Positions 12,480 through 23,517 of a stretch of DNA of 64,000 nucleotides are shown here, in pieces. This DNA comes from Gnetum montanum (taxonomy: Eukaryota > Streptophyta > Gnetopsida > Gnetales > Gnetaceae). Each line of letters opens with the position of its first letter. The first letter of the stretch is position 1. The notes under the pieces are model-generated. The model searched no databases. It saw nothing but the letters and a program-made list of their open reading frames with translations, and was not told the origin of the DNA. The position numbers and the translations under genes are program-made. The DNA lies in contig MNCI01018059.1 of NCBI GenBank assembly GCA_015680685.1, positions 1,467,063 to 1,531,062 on the forward strand. Reading direction: 5' to 3'.

Positions 12480-15321
12480 TGAAACACCATAAAATTTCGG
12501 GTCTTGGCATCTCGATTGCAGATTTTTCTAAGTGTCAAAGCAATGGCATTTTTTGCACCTTGCTATGCTACATAGCGTAGCACTACAGTGGGTCGCTGTA
12601 GCGACCGAAAACGTCGGTGGCTAGAAGAACGCGGGGTCAGCGAACGCGACAGTTCCAACCCCGTATCGGCGGGAGGGTGGTGCTAGGTGTGTGCGAACAC
12701 GGGGTGCCCTGAACGGTCTGGTTGATCAGACAGGGACTTACGTCGGCGTCAATATAGCTTTTTGCAACGTAAATAATGCGAAATGCGAGATAATGCTTAC
12801 GGGTAAATAAAGCAGGAGAGAAACTGTGAAAGTGCAACAGTAATACGAAATAATGCTTAAAGATGAACAAAACAGAAAATAATGCAAAGAAATGAGACAG
12901 CAAATGGGGGATAAAGTAGAGTATGGTTAGAAACATGCACCGCTCTAAAGCTACAAACTCATCCAGTCAGGATGGATACAATCGGCTGCACAGCGTGACG
13001 AAGTGCAAAAGTCCCGAGAGCAACCGAGGTGTGCCGAAAAAAGGAAAGAGCTATGCGCTTGGACACGGACTTCATGTACAAACAATACAGGGCTCCACCA
13101 AGGTGGTAGAACGGAGATGGGGATCTTATGCCAGCCAAAAGAGACTCTCTGTTTCTAATGTTAGACAGATGACTTTGCTTATTACAATGCCGGCTAGGGG
13201 GGAAATCTTTGTTTCAGAATTTCAAAGTTCCCACTACTTGGAAGCTATTTGCTTCCAGAAAGACGCGAACTCTTTTGAAATTACCAACTTTACAAATTGC
13301 TGACTTTTCCAAATTGCGGGGTATCTTTTAGTCAAACATTGCGGGCTTGTTATATGCTACTTGTCGGAATATTTATAGGGTTGAAGGTAAGCGAAAAAGG
13401 TAGTTTGAATGCTATGCGCTACAAACTTGTGCTATCTTACTGGTGCTATTCGAGCCATCTGTGACCATTGGGCTTATAAGACCATTGCAATGCGAATCTT
13501 CCATGCAATAATTGCGATCCTACCACGCCGTAATCGCACCGTCAGTGTCTGGAGATGTGTGCCAACGGTCCGATTAGGTGGAGTGCATTGATGTCGCGCA
13601 ACCACCTCTTTGCCTTGCTATGCTTTGTGATGTAGCATGCTCGTCATAGCGTAGCACCTTGTTGCGCGTTCTGCTGTTTGTTATACGCTTGTTATGCTAT
13701 GTTACACTACGTAGCATAGCGTAGTGTAGCAACTTGCCTTAGTCGTAAGGGTTTCGTCGATTTGCAAACCATTCTCCTACGATGCAAGTTTTGCGAACTT
13801 TGTCGACTTTGCCTTTCAAACTGCCTTTTGTCCCTTCTGTAGGATTGCTATGCCTTGCTGCACCATGTAGCTCAACGTAGCATAGCAGCAGACGAAGTCC
13901 GCCGCTTCCTGACGAAAAAAAGGACATCACCGTAGAACTCAAAATTGGGCGAGGGGAGTGGGTAGTGAAGTCGTTGCCATGCTATGTTGTGTGACGCTGC
14001 ATAGCGTGGCACTTCATTCCACCATCGTCTTCTGAAGCTTGCTACATTACATAGCGTAGCGTAGCGTAGCAGGCTTTATGACTTAGAAAACTTGCCGAAC
14101 TGTTTCTTGTGCATCCAAGATGCTACCGCCGATTCTGCACGCTGTTCCTGAGCAGGTTGTAGACTGTTTAGGCTACTTTGGTGGGGGGGCAGGATGGTAC
14201 AGAACCTGTCCATGCTCAAAGTAGAAAATTTGTTGAACTGGTCGACCTGGACTCAGAATGTTCTTCTCCCGATGAACTGCCATCGTGCTGTGCGAACTAC
14301 AAGATCCTGGTAAGGCCAGGATAACCCTGCATTTTTTAGGGTGTTTCAGTAGCGTAGCGCTATAGTGTAACATCCTGCTATGCTGCGTAGCATAGTGCTA
14401 CATTGCGTTGCGTAGGCGCTACAGTGTAACATTCTGCTACACTGCGTAGCATAGTGCTACATTGCGTTGCGTAGGCGCTACAGTGTAACATTCTGCTACA
14501 CTGCATAGCATAGCACTACAGTGCAACACCCTGCTATGCTGCGTAGCATAGCGCTACAATGCGTAGCATAGTGCTACAGTGCAACACCCTGCTACGCTAC
14601 GTAGTGTAGCGCTACAGTGCAGCGTAGCGCTACCGTGTAACACCCACAACACTGCCACGTGGCACCAGATCCGCATTTTGAGCTAACCCTAGCTCTATAA
14701 ATACCTCTATGTCCTCTTTTTTGAAAAAAAAAGAAGAAGGGGGGGGGGAGCTTCAATTTCTTTACCAGCAAGGCAATTGGCATTTTTTCATTGAGGCATT
14801 TGGCATTTTGGCATCTTGGCACCTAGCTCCGTGGGCAATCAAGACCCAGAGCATACCACACCGACCCAGCAAGCACAGTTTATCACAGTGAGCACTAGAT
14901 TTCATAGCCCGCCACCATCAAGGCTGTGATTGTGTTCCTACTGTGCTTATTGTACACTTTGTATACTTGTACCCCTTTTCTGGGGCGGTGCATCTTTCTA
15001 TTCAAACTCTCTTTTTGGCCGATTACAGCATTTTTTCTTTTTATTTTTTTTTGGCATTGTCAAGCATTCAATCGTGTCCATTGTTTCGTTACACGCTTTA
15101 GCACGTTTCTACTGTTGTGTACATCACGTTTTCTTTTTATCTTACCACTAGGTGTTCCATTTAAAATCATTGTTTGCAAAAGGGTTATTGTACATCGGTT
15201 AAGTCCATGTCTGATCGACCAGACCGTTCAGGGCACCTTGAATCCGTTTTCTCTAGCATGGCCCTCGTGTGGATTCGGGGTTAGGCTGTGCGCCTGAAAA
15301 CCTCTCGGTTCTATCGCTAGA
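12480..15321 (+). repeat. Right (3') LTR of element G, split by solo LTR I
   Basis: The first 117 bp (12480-12596) and 14349-15321 together match the left LTR. The TATA box TATAAATA is at 14696-14703 and the G-box palindrome at 14653-14664. It has an extra copy of part of the palindromic array. Near the end it lacks a short block present in the left LTR (between CCTCTCGGT and the final TC-T-TCGCTA). It ends CGCTAGA at 15321. Confidence 0.8.
12597..14348 (-). mobile_element. Solo LTR I, inverted relative of the G LTR
   Basis: Read on the minus strand this 1.75 kb starts TGAAACACCC (14348) and ends GGTCGCTACA (12597). Its flanks, GTCGC (12592-12596) and GTAGC (14349-14353), are a 5-bp target duplication with one substitution. 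It shares with the G LTR the palindromic GCTACGC-type repeats (about 13610-14080), a TATA box on the minus strand (near 13366-13376) and the conserved stretch coding SPCLI(N/D)QTVQGT (about 12690-12740). It is longer than the G LTR and GC-richer near its end. No internal region is present, so it is a solo LTR from a sister family. Confidence 0.8.
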
Positions 15322-15336
15322 AAGTGGTTCGTTACA

Positions 15337-16027
15337 TTTTTTAGCAAAAGAATTCCATTTAACTCTACATCACTAATTAACTTTGCTTTTTCGCTTGATC
15401 TCCATTAGGCAAGACAACTTTAATTGGTAAAAGAGATTTAATGGCATTCTTTAACAATTTTGCATCTAATCTTACATGATTAGATGCTCCACTATTAAGA
15501 ATCCAGGTAGTGAAATTGATATTACCAATAAAGTTGACTGTAGGAGTGATCTAATTCTCCTTAGCTAGCAACGCCAACAACTAGTTCTACTGCTCTTAGG
15601 TGAGGTTCATTTGCTGCTGAGTTTGCACAGCTTCTTTGATCTCCACAGCAACATAACCAACATGCTTGTTTTTTCGCTTTCCTTTTGGTGGGCAGTCAAT
15701 AATCTCGAAACAAGACTCCTTTGTGTGTCCAATCTTGGTGCAATGGTCACATTTAGGCCTCTTCCCTTGTTGTTTTCCTTTTTCTGTGTTGACTTTGAAG
15801 GCTGTTGGTTCACTGATTTGGTGTTTCCCAATGGTGACTTCATCTGAGGTCAGCAAGGAATAAGCATTTGACAGACTAGGCAGCGGCTCCTTGCAAAGAA
15901 TATTTGATGGCCCGACACTAAAGACTTCATTCAATCCCATGAAAAATTGATGAAGTCTCTCCTCTTCCTTTTCTCTGGCAGCTTTGCAAGATGCATCGTG
16001 AGATACCCGAATAATTATGTTAACATA
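15337..16027 (-). pseudogene. Copia 1 gag C-terminus and protease (broken)
   Basis: The reading frame at 15596-16045 encodes the distal part of copia gag: a KREEE-like helix followed by HQFFMGLN, and then a zinc knuckle, CDHCTKIGHTKESCF. Copia gag normally has about 150 further residues before this, so the N-terminus is missing. Downstream (about 15480-15520) a frame reads W-I-L-N-S-G-A-S-N-H, the copia aspartic protease active site with Asp replaced by Asn, so the catalytic residue is lost. The frame then runs to the insertion point at 15337 after a frameshift. The first residues of the open frame right of about 16027 belong to the neighbouring cyclopropane-synthase intron, not to gag. Confidence 0.8.
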
Positions 16028-18342
16028 TGGAAATTTAGAAAGCAACGTTGATCAAATGTTTCCTTGGACTGTATGCTATTATTTCAGTTAGTTTATCTTA
16101 TGATGGAACAACTAATTCTGTTGTGCTTTAGCCACTGACTTAGATCATCATCATAATCCCAGTCTTGTTCCAACTAGCTGCTCATCTAGATATTTCACAA
16201 ATTCTGCTCTATTTCATAAACATTCAGCAATTAAATATGAAGGTTAACAAACTTTCCTTTTTATTTAATGCAGAACAGCGTTTTCTTCTCTCTTTTCCTT
16301 GATGAGACAATGACTTAAGTGGACTTTTCACGGTAAACCTTCAGTAGACCGCCGAATTTCTAGGATCACGTTCTTGATCAAAAGATATCCTGATATAAAA
16401 CACTTTTGATATTGCAGCATCCAGAGGATACTTTGAAGGAATCCCAATTTAAAAAGCTGCATTCCTTGATTGACAAAGTGAGTTTGTCGTAGCCTTCTAA
16501 AGGCAACTATCTGAAGTCTCTTTTATCATTGTTTACCTGCAAATACTTTTGGAAATACCCACTCTGTTGTTATCCGACTGTGAAACATCAGAAACCAGAA
16601 AAAGTTGTTTTTTAAAATTGTAATCCTAGCAGACGATCTGCCAGCACGCATGGGTGATGTTGGCCCAGGGGTGGTTGGCCCTCAAGCTGCACGCCCTGCT
16701 GTCAGCCAAATATCCGCTGGAGGCCACCTGGCAGCACATCTGGCAGGGGGTGGCTCTCCAAAAAAATTAAAATCTTCCTCTGGCTCATGCGATTGGATGC
16801 GCTCCCTGTGCGCATTGTGCACATTGTCCTCTACTACAGGCCCGGCATCATGCACATTGTCCTCTACTACAGGCCCGGCATCATGTAAGATGACACCTGT
16901 CCTTGCTACAGCATCGCGCCCGAGACTATTAAACACTTTAATTCTGAATGCGACTACATGCGTGCTAGCGCAGGCATCGCCCCTCATGGCATTCTTGGGC
17001 CACGCTACTTTTATGGGTGGTGTGGAAGGCAAGAAACGCACAGGGTTCCATCAAGACAGGCTACCCCACCCCCCAACGGCTAGTTTCTCAGGCCCACCGT
17101 GGGTGGAGCGAAATCGAGGCAGCAATGGGGGTGACGCTATATGGGTGTTTTACCTTACTGCAGGTTTAACAGAAACATGTCATGGTAAAATCTCAGCAGT
17201 AAAAGACACCTCTCATTATGAGGATTTTTAGTTTATATTTGGCAATTTATCAAAGGTCTCTATCCTTCTCTGTAGTGAGATGCTGGAGCACGTGGGTGAT
17301 GGATATTTTGAAGAATTTTTCAGATCATGTGACTCCCTTCTGGCAGAGGATGGTTTTCTAGTCTTACAGGTTTGCCATAAATATTTAATTCTCCTGTTTC
17401 CGAAAATGTGAGCCATCTTTTTCTAAGAATGGTCTGAAATTCTACCTGGAGCCTGGATCTTGCTAAGAGTTCTGATCGTCAGTTTAATTAATAATTTAAT
17501 ATGAAATAAAAACTTGATTCAAGATGAGTAGTATTTGTTTGTGCTTTACAGTTCATCTCTATGCCTGATCAAAGATACGAAGAACACAAAAAAAGCTCAG
17601 ATTTCCTGAGGGAGTACATATTCCCTGGTGGATGCTGCCTTCCTTCAGCAGGCTTAGCACATCCATGGCTAACGGATCTACTCTAGAATAACCCACAACC
17701 GCTAATTTAAATTAAAATGGAAACCGAAACTGAAATTTTAGTAGGTTGCAGCATTGAGCACGTGGAGAATATCGGCCCTCACTATCCTCTGACTCTCCTG
17801 CATTGGTGGAAAAACTTGCTCAGCCATATCAGGTGAGACAGCTAACATCATATACATATATATATCCTTTCCATTTCATGGAAAAATTTCAAACTGTACC
17901 AGATGTACTTTTGGTACTTGTGTGGTAGGATTTACTGATTTAGATATCAGCAAACCCGCCTTCATTTCTATGCTGTAAAATAAACCCTAACTGCATCTGT
18001 TTTATGTGATAATTGAACAGCGAATTGAAGAAACTTGGGTACCATGACAAGTTCATCAGAACATGAGAATACTACTTTGTGTACTGCGCCTCCGGATTCA
18101 AGTCCCTGACCTTGCATGACTACCAAGTACTTTATTTCTCACGACATTATTTTTATCAAAAGTGAATAATCTCAAACATAAAGAAAATATTGCAAAATTT
18201 TCATAAACATTATACAACTATACTAACCTGGTTTAATTCAAATCACAATTATTTGTAGGCTGTGTACTCTCGCCCTGGAAAAGGTCAAGCTTGGTGGAAG
18301 GGAGACCGCGTTTCTCAGCCTGCCAATCTGCTGGAATCCTAG
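16028..18342 (+). pseudogene. Cyclopropane-fatty-acyl-phospholipid synthase pseudogene, copy 1
   Basis: Plant cyclopropane-fatty-acid synthases add a methylene group from AdoMet to unsaturated acyl chains of phospholipids. Exons of the C-terminal half are visible: 16418-16477 (HPEDTLKESQ...LIDK, donor GTGAGT), 17276-17369 (EMLEHVGDGYFEEFF...LVLQ), from 17552 (FISMPDQRYEE..., SSDFLREYIFPGG), about 17745-17832 (IEHVENIGPHY), 18021-18126 (ELKKLGYHDKFIRT...YCASGFKS) and 18259-18342 (VYSRPGK). Breaks: the Trp codon of the expected IRTWEYYF is TGA; the exon after the FPGG segment runs into TAG; the exons for the AdoMet-binding GCGWG motif, expected between LIDK and EMLEH, are absent. The 5' half is cut by copia 1. 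Aligned intron sequence continues left to about 16028. Confidence 0.85.
16610..17130. other. GC-rich block inside CFAS copy 1
   Basis: This block between the LIDK and EMLEH exons is absent from copy 2, where only 260 bp separate the same exons. It is clearly richer in G and C than its surroundings and holds two direct copies of a 33-bp unit (about 16817-16883, CATTGTCCTCTACTACAGGC). Open frames run through it on both strands, with no recognised domain. It could be a transposon fragment or captured sequence. Confidence 0.5.
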
Positions 18343-19027
18343 ACTCTCCATCTTCCTTCCAGTTTCATGAAATCCAAGAGCGTCTACACATAAATAAATA
18401 AATATCGATCACAGCTTCATGGTGTTTGATATGTTTTATGTTTCAGTAGTTAGATGTAGAAAAATAAAAAGAAGTGTCCAATGTAGTCTTGTTTATTTTA
18501 TCATCTCCGTAATGGTATGGGTATTTGAACATTGGTTCCAGTATCTGTAGACACCAGATGACTCAGTTTGGTCTGAAAGCAAGTAAATTTTTCATCACCG
18601 CGTATGTTATAAATGTCTGGTTCATCCTATTTTCCCATGCAATATAGGTTTTGTTAAGTACAAGCCTATAAATGACAGGTTTTAACACTACACGTTTTAA
18701 AAAAGGCTTCAGAATGAAACGGTAATCTATATGTTTTATGCTCTATTTGTGTGGACCTGCATTTCATCAATAACTTTCGAGTGATGTAAGATAGCTCAAC
18801 ACATAGAACTTAAGTAGAATATAACAATGTTAATTATCATACTGAAAAAGTCGAGTGGTTTATGACTTTAGTCATAGTCTTACACACTATTAAGTTATAA
18901 GATAAAAAAGTATTTAGCATGGGTTGGAGTAAAGCGTCGACAGCCTTTGCAATTAGCAATAAAAAGCTTAAATTCTTATAACATTTGTTTGAAAACCAGT
19001 GACAATGTACCTATTGCTCCTTTTTAG
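18343..19027. other. Spacer between the two CFAS copies
   Basis: AT-rich, with no open frame of interest and no recognised repeat. It should hold the 3' flank of copy 1 and intron sequence ahead of the first exon seen in copy 2. Confidence 0.5.
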
Positions 19028-21111
19028 GAAGTGGTGGGCACCAGTTGTTCCGACTGCACTGTACTATTCTACTTTGATGTTCCTGCGGCATGTGTTCAGG
19101 GAGAACAGTCTCACACAAGCTCAAAGAAAAACCTCACAGCATTATGATCTGGTTTGTTTGATGCACTAGGCTTTGGTTCACCAGAGTTGCGTAATGTTCC
19201 TGATTCTGAAATGCCTTCTATGTACCTGATTATCAAGTTGTCCTTAATACAAGGGGCCTAATGTTGACTTCTTTTTTTCTGTTAGTATGAAATTATAACT
19301 AATCTTCTTATGTTAACATCTAGAAACATGGAGAGTAATGTTGATTAAATGCTTCCTTGGACTGGATGCAATTATATCAGTTAGTTTGTCCACTTGTTTG
19401 TGGTCTACTTACCAATTTGAATATTCAATGAAATCTACTGTATCTTCTAAGCAGCCAGCAATTAAACATCAATGATCAGCAAAGCTTCCATTTTATTAAA
19501 TGCAGAGCAATGTTTTCGTCTCCCTCCTTGGCGAGACAATGGCTTACTCGTGGACTTTCCACTTTAAGTTTTAGTTAGCTGCAGAATTTCTATGATCATG
19601 TTCATCATCAAAAGGTATACACTGATATTGTAATTCTATTGACATTTCAGCATCCAAACGGGTCTTTGAAGGAAGCCCAACCTAAAAGGCTGCATTCTTT
19701 GATGGACAAAGTGAGTTTGCCATGGCCTTCTTAAGGAAGCTTTCAGAGCTTTTGCCATGGAATTTAACGCTGTATGGGTATTTTACCTTTGGACAACCAG
19801 GATCATATCTCGCTGCATCTGATGGATTATAGAGAAGTCCCTAGTTACCGCAGATACAATAGAATAATTTCATGGTAAAATCTCATCACAAAAGAATATT
19901 TTTTATTATAAAGGTTTGTATTTTATATTTTGGCAACTTATCAAATGTGTGCAACACATCCTTCTCTGCAGTGAGATGCTGGAGCATGTGGTTGAAGAAT
20001 ATTTTGAAGAGTTCTTCAAAACATCGGACCGTCTTCTGATAGAGGATGGTTTTATGGTTTTGCAGGTTTGTCACAGCATGATAAAATAATTTAGTTATTC
20101 CGTTTTGAAAATCTGATTGCTCCACCTAGAAATGGTATCGTGCCAGAGTTCTAATCAGTTCAGTTAATGTGTATAGATTAATTTAAAATGAGGAATACTG
20201 TTTTGCACATTGCAGTTCATCTCTATGCCTGATCAGAGATACGAAGCATACAATAAATCTTATTCCAAGGTGGATGCCTGCCTTTTTTCAGCAGGTTTAC
20301 CACAGCCATGGCCAATGGATCAACTTTCAAGTAATGTTAGAGTCAACAACCCTCTCAAAATTAATTCCTCTGCAATAATCCAAACTAATTTAAATTAAAA
20401 TTATGTTGCGGCAAAACTAACTTCTCTTTCATTGTCTAGGACAAATGCTAATTCAAATTGACATTGTCAATGTCACTACTGAACATGCGGAGAATATCGG
20501 CCCTAACTATGCTCTAACTAATCTGCATGGGAGGTAAAACTTACTGAGCCAGACAGGTCAGACAACATAACTTTAATTGCGTGGTAAAATTTAAAATTGC
20601 AGCTACAACTGCTCACTCCTGTGGTGTGATTTATAGCAGTAATGCAGTTTGTTTAATTTTAAATGGTAAAAGAGAGCTTGTGTAACCCGTTGTATTTTGT
20701 TGAGACAAAGGTAAAATGAGGATGAAGAATGCAATTTGTTCATTTTTAGTTGGACCATTATCCCTAACTGCAGCTATTTTATGTGATAATGTGCACAGTG
20801 AATTGAAAAAACTTGGATACAATGACATATTGATTAGAACATGGAAATAGTAACTACTTGTACGTGCTACGTAGACCTTGCACGTCTACCAGGTCCCTTG
20901 TTGCTCGTTGGAATAATTGAAAAAGTTAATAATAGCTCACCACCGGAGAGGAATCTAAATTCCAAACTAGTACAAGTTTAACTCTTGTCTATTTCATCCG
21001 TTGCCCCTGAAGAATCTACTTAGGGTAACCTGATGTGATTCCATAGCACATTTATTTGCAGGTTACATTGTGTACTCTCAAAGAGTGGTGCAAGGGAGAT
21101 CGTTCAAAGGT
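19028..21111 (+). pseudogene. Cyclopropane-fatty-acyl-phospholipid synthase pseudogene, copy 2
   Basis: A second, tandem copy that reaches one exon further upstream. Exon 19028-19151 encodes KWWAPVVPTALYY and HVFRENSLTQAQRKTSQHYDL, matching the family's segment before the AdoMet site. It is followed by 19651-19710 (HPNGSLKEAQ...LMDK), 19972-20065 (EMLEHVVEEYFEEFF...MVLQ), from 20216 (FISMPDQRYEAY), about 20470-20533 (EHAENIGPNY), 20799-20892 (ELKKLGYND...IRTWK then a stop) and about 21062-21111 (IVYSQR). Exon lengths and splice sites of the second and third exons match copy 1 exactly (60 and 94 bp). The exon encoding YIFPGG is damaged, and the AdoMet-binding exons and the rest of the N-terminal half are missing. 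Introns align with copy 1 (for example CTTCCTTGGACTG). Confidence 0.85.
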
Positions 21112-22616
21112 TGCATTTCGCTACTTAATTTTTTTAAAAATCCAGGAGAGAATTAATAAAGTTAAATTATATCCAATAAGCTTACCCTAGCACCTCCTTG
21201 CTCCGCTAAAGCTTCCGCGACTCTTGCCTCCCATGGTGCAGCAAAATTGACTCGGGAAGTTCCCTTCCCCTGTAACATGGTGATCAAGGCCTATTTGTAA
21301 CCGGCAATGAGGTGGTTGTTGTAATGGCAATTTGTTCTCGACGAATCACTAATTCTATGTGGAAGCACTCATTTTACATCAATGTTAGAGACGGTTTTGT
21401 GCCTTGGGTTAGAGTATAATACATTTTAAAAAGAAAAATTAATACAAATCAGATTAACGTTGTAATTAGATCATCAATAGGTTTATATTATTAAATTTTC
21501 TTTAATATGTGTTGTTAAACTTGGTCAAACTATGCTAAGCTCATTATATTGAAAATGTTTTTGAATTTTATGTGTTATGTTAGCTCATTAATAAATTGTT
21601 AGCTTAGTGGTAAGAGTTTTAGCGTAGTAATCTTGAGTCAAAAGTTCAATTCCCTTGAGCAACACTGAATCATAAATTTTTTAAAAATAAATTTCATAAA
21701 AGGAATTCTGAAATTGGTCAAATAGATTGAAGAGATGTCAAGTGACAAAAGTAAACAATGAAACTTAGTAACTAAGAGGGTTAAGCATTTGGATTATCAT
21801 CTAAATATGAGTTGTAGTTAATTTTTATAGTATTAATTTCTTTTTGTTTTGGAGGCTCCATAATAGGAAGCTTTTAGTTTTTTGTTGCTATTTGTTATTT
21901 ATTGTTAATTGATATATTCTTTTATCTTTAGATAGAGTTTTTTTCTTTTCTTTACTAAAAACCCTTTAGAAGTGGAAACTTGTGAGGGCACTTTTGAATA
22001 AGGGTAAAGCTTAATCTTTTTCCTACTCCAAAGGAAAGGTTTTTTAGAATTGGTTGTAAGGATGAAAACTTGAGAGGCATCCCCAAAATTGTTGGACTTT
22101 TTCTTTAAATTCTATCTTCAATAATTTGATGTACTTTGAATTTTTTAATATTAGTATTAGTATTATTGTGGGATTCAACACCCCACAGACTATTCTTGTT
22201 GTACTTTAACAAATCATTTTTTTAAATTTCTAATAAGGCATTTATACCTCTTGACCACATGATCTCTTTGTTCTCTACTAGCATTTTTTATATCAAGTCA
22301 AGCTTGCATACAATTATCATCAAGCCAATTCTTATGAGCTTTATTAACTTGCTTTGTTGTCTCAAGGAATATTTGCCCCAAATTCTTACCATGTAAGAAC
22401 TTCAATAATTTTGTACCACTTCCTTGTGTTTATCTTTTACCTTTGTAAGTAATCTTGCTTGATGAGATTTTTTTTTTTTTTTGGTTTTCTTTTTACATCA
22501 AACTGCATATTAATTTGCATACTAATTTGTAAAATAAGTTTCAAATGATGATGATAAGATTCCACAACTATGTAATATATTTGATATGATCACTAGAAAT
22601 AAAAACAAGTCAATAC
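21112..22616. other. AT-rich region with no gene seen
   Basis: No coding domain recognised. It holds one tRNA-like sequence (21596-21665) and a T run near 22468-22483. The sequence may be old degraded retroelement, but no motif is clear enough to name. Confidence 0.5.
21596..21665 (+). repeat. tRNA-like (SINE-head-like) sequence
   Basis: Contains TTAGCTTAGTGGTAAGAG, close to a polymerase III A box, and about 35 bp downstream AAGTTCAATTCCC, which fits the B box GTTCRANTCC. It is not a complete functional tRNA. Similar sequences occur at 36256-36310, 49518-49590 and 49728-49805. Confidence 0.45.
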
Positions 22617-22621
22617 ACAAG

Positions 22622-23517
22622 TGATGAGCGGTGAGGTACCCTTATGCCCAACCATACGAATCACAGGCATTCACGTGCGACTCAATCGAATTCTGGAGAT
22701 TGCAAGCACTTACGTACACCGAATTCTAGCTAGCAAAACCTTAGTTAGAACAGTTGTTGTTTTCCCAATCTCACCTGTGATATTCTAAAGCGATGGTTGA
22801 GTGAGACTGAGGCAAATGATTTTTATCAGTTTTCTTTTTATCTCTAAAGGTCTAACTCTTTTAATGTAGGAAATGGAAAGTTGTGAAATTTGTAATAGTT
22901 CTACTCTATCTCTTAACTCTCCCTAGCATAAGCAACCGATCCCATCTTTCATGCACATCCTAAGCATATCCTAACCACTACTGGGTTACCGAACGTTAAG
23001 CGTCGCTGGGTTATCAAGTGTCTGATATATGTTCGAGATGGTCGTGCCTATGGTTCTCATAAAATATGAAAAGGACAATAAACATAAAGCGATAATAATA
23101 AAGGACTTTGGAATGCTTAAAACGTTGAAATATTAAAGTATTTTAATGCTTAAGTAATTAAATCCAAATGCTACAAGGAATATTCAAAAAGCTCGTCTTT
23201 ATTGTCGCTCACGTCAATGGGCTCAAGTACGTTAGTACTCAAATAAAGAGTCATGCACCTTTCTCATACCTGCTGCAGGTACTTGGGAAATATTCTAACT
23301 TACACAAAAACAAACTACAGGGGCTTCCGCCACAACTACCAAAAAGATGTCATAAATGCTGTGGGTGCATGCATATTTATAGCAAGAGACAAACTCTGCG
23401 TTAACGGGGTCGCATTAATGCATGGACGGATACGTTGAGGGGGTCACATCTATGTGGTTGCGTCAATGAGGCTCCATTAATGCAGTTCAGTTGACGTATC
23501 AACTGAACACTTCATCA
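22622..23517 (-). repeat. 3' LTR of element A
   Basis: 896 bp, TGATGAGC...CTTCATCA on the plus strand. It matches 34835-35709 along its whole length. A TATA box on the minus strand lies at 23374-23381. The polypurine tract (CGTGGGGTA on the minus strand, 23518-23526) adjoins it. Confidence 0.92.

Larger units (their letters stand above)
3519..15321 (+). mobile_element. Element G: gag-protease-only Ty3/gypsy-type LTR element
   Basis: Direct LTRs at 3519-4539 and 12480-15321 (the latter split by solo LTR I) flank 7.9 kb. The left LTR starts TAAAACACC and the right TGAAACACC, so the first carries a G-to-A change. The 5-bp AAGTG at 3514-3518 and 15322-15326 is the target duplication. Inside are gag and aspartic protease (4807-8036), then 4.4 kb with no coding domain. 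No reverse transcriptase, RNase H or integrase motif is found on either strand, so the element must borrow these. This matches the TR-GAG / large non-autonomous plan known in plants. A purine-rich tract precedes the right LTR; I could not recognise a primer-binding site after the left one. Confidence 0.85.
1225..15336 (+). mobile_element. Solo LTR H (chromovirus-like), split by element G
   Basis: This segment starts TGTAATACCC at 1225 and ends CGTTACA at 15336, with TTTTT on both sides (1220-1224 and 15337-15341) inside copia 1. The G element (3519-15321 plus its AAGTG duplication) accounts for all but 1225-3518 and 15327-15336, leaving about 2.3 kb with no coding domain. TGTAA-ACCC starts and TTACA ends are typical of Tekay/Del-type gypsy LTRs, so I read H as a solo LTR. 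The 2.3 kb is AT-rich and has a CT microsatellite at about 2604-2620 and an inverted repeat near 1272-1320 (AGAAAGAAAGC with GCTTTCTTTCT). The orientation is inferred only from the TGTAATACCC end. The homopolymer target duplication is weak on its own; the restored copia frame makes it convincing. Confidence 0.7.
1..16027 (-). mobile_element. Ty1/copia element 1, disrupted, left end outside window
   Basis: Copia coding domains occur on the minus strand in two separated blocks: gag C-terminus and protease at 15337-16027, and GAG-pre-integrase plus integrase at 1-1224. The block order gag, protease, integrase is copia order. The two blocks abut at a run of T residues (1220-1224 and 15337-15341), and removing 1225-15336 with one copy of the run restores one continuous frame, so the middle 14 kb is later insertion. 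Reverse transcriptase and RNase H would lie left of position 1. On the right the gag loses its N-terminus near 16025, where sequence shared with cyclopropane-synthase copy 2 begins; no 5' LTR is seen. Frameshifts and stops make it inactive. Confidence 0.85.

Noticed and set aside
12592-14353. Reading 12480-14348 and 14349-15321 as two separate LTRs of different elements
   Set aside because: The first 112 bp and the part after 14348 are complementary pieces of the left G LTR, with a near-exact 5-bp duplication at the join, so one LTR split by an insertion is simpler.
21596-21665. Functional tRNA gene
   Set aside because: A and B boxes are present but no acceptor stem or anticodon arm can be folded from the sequence by eye.
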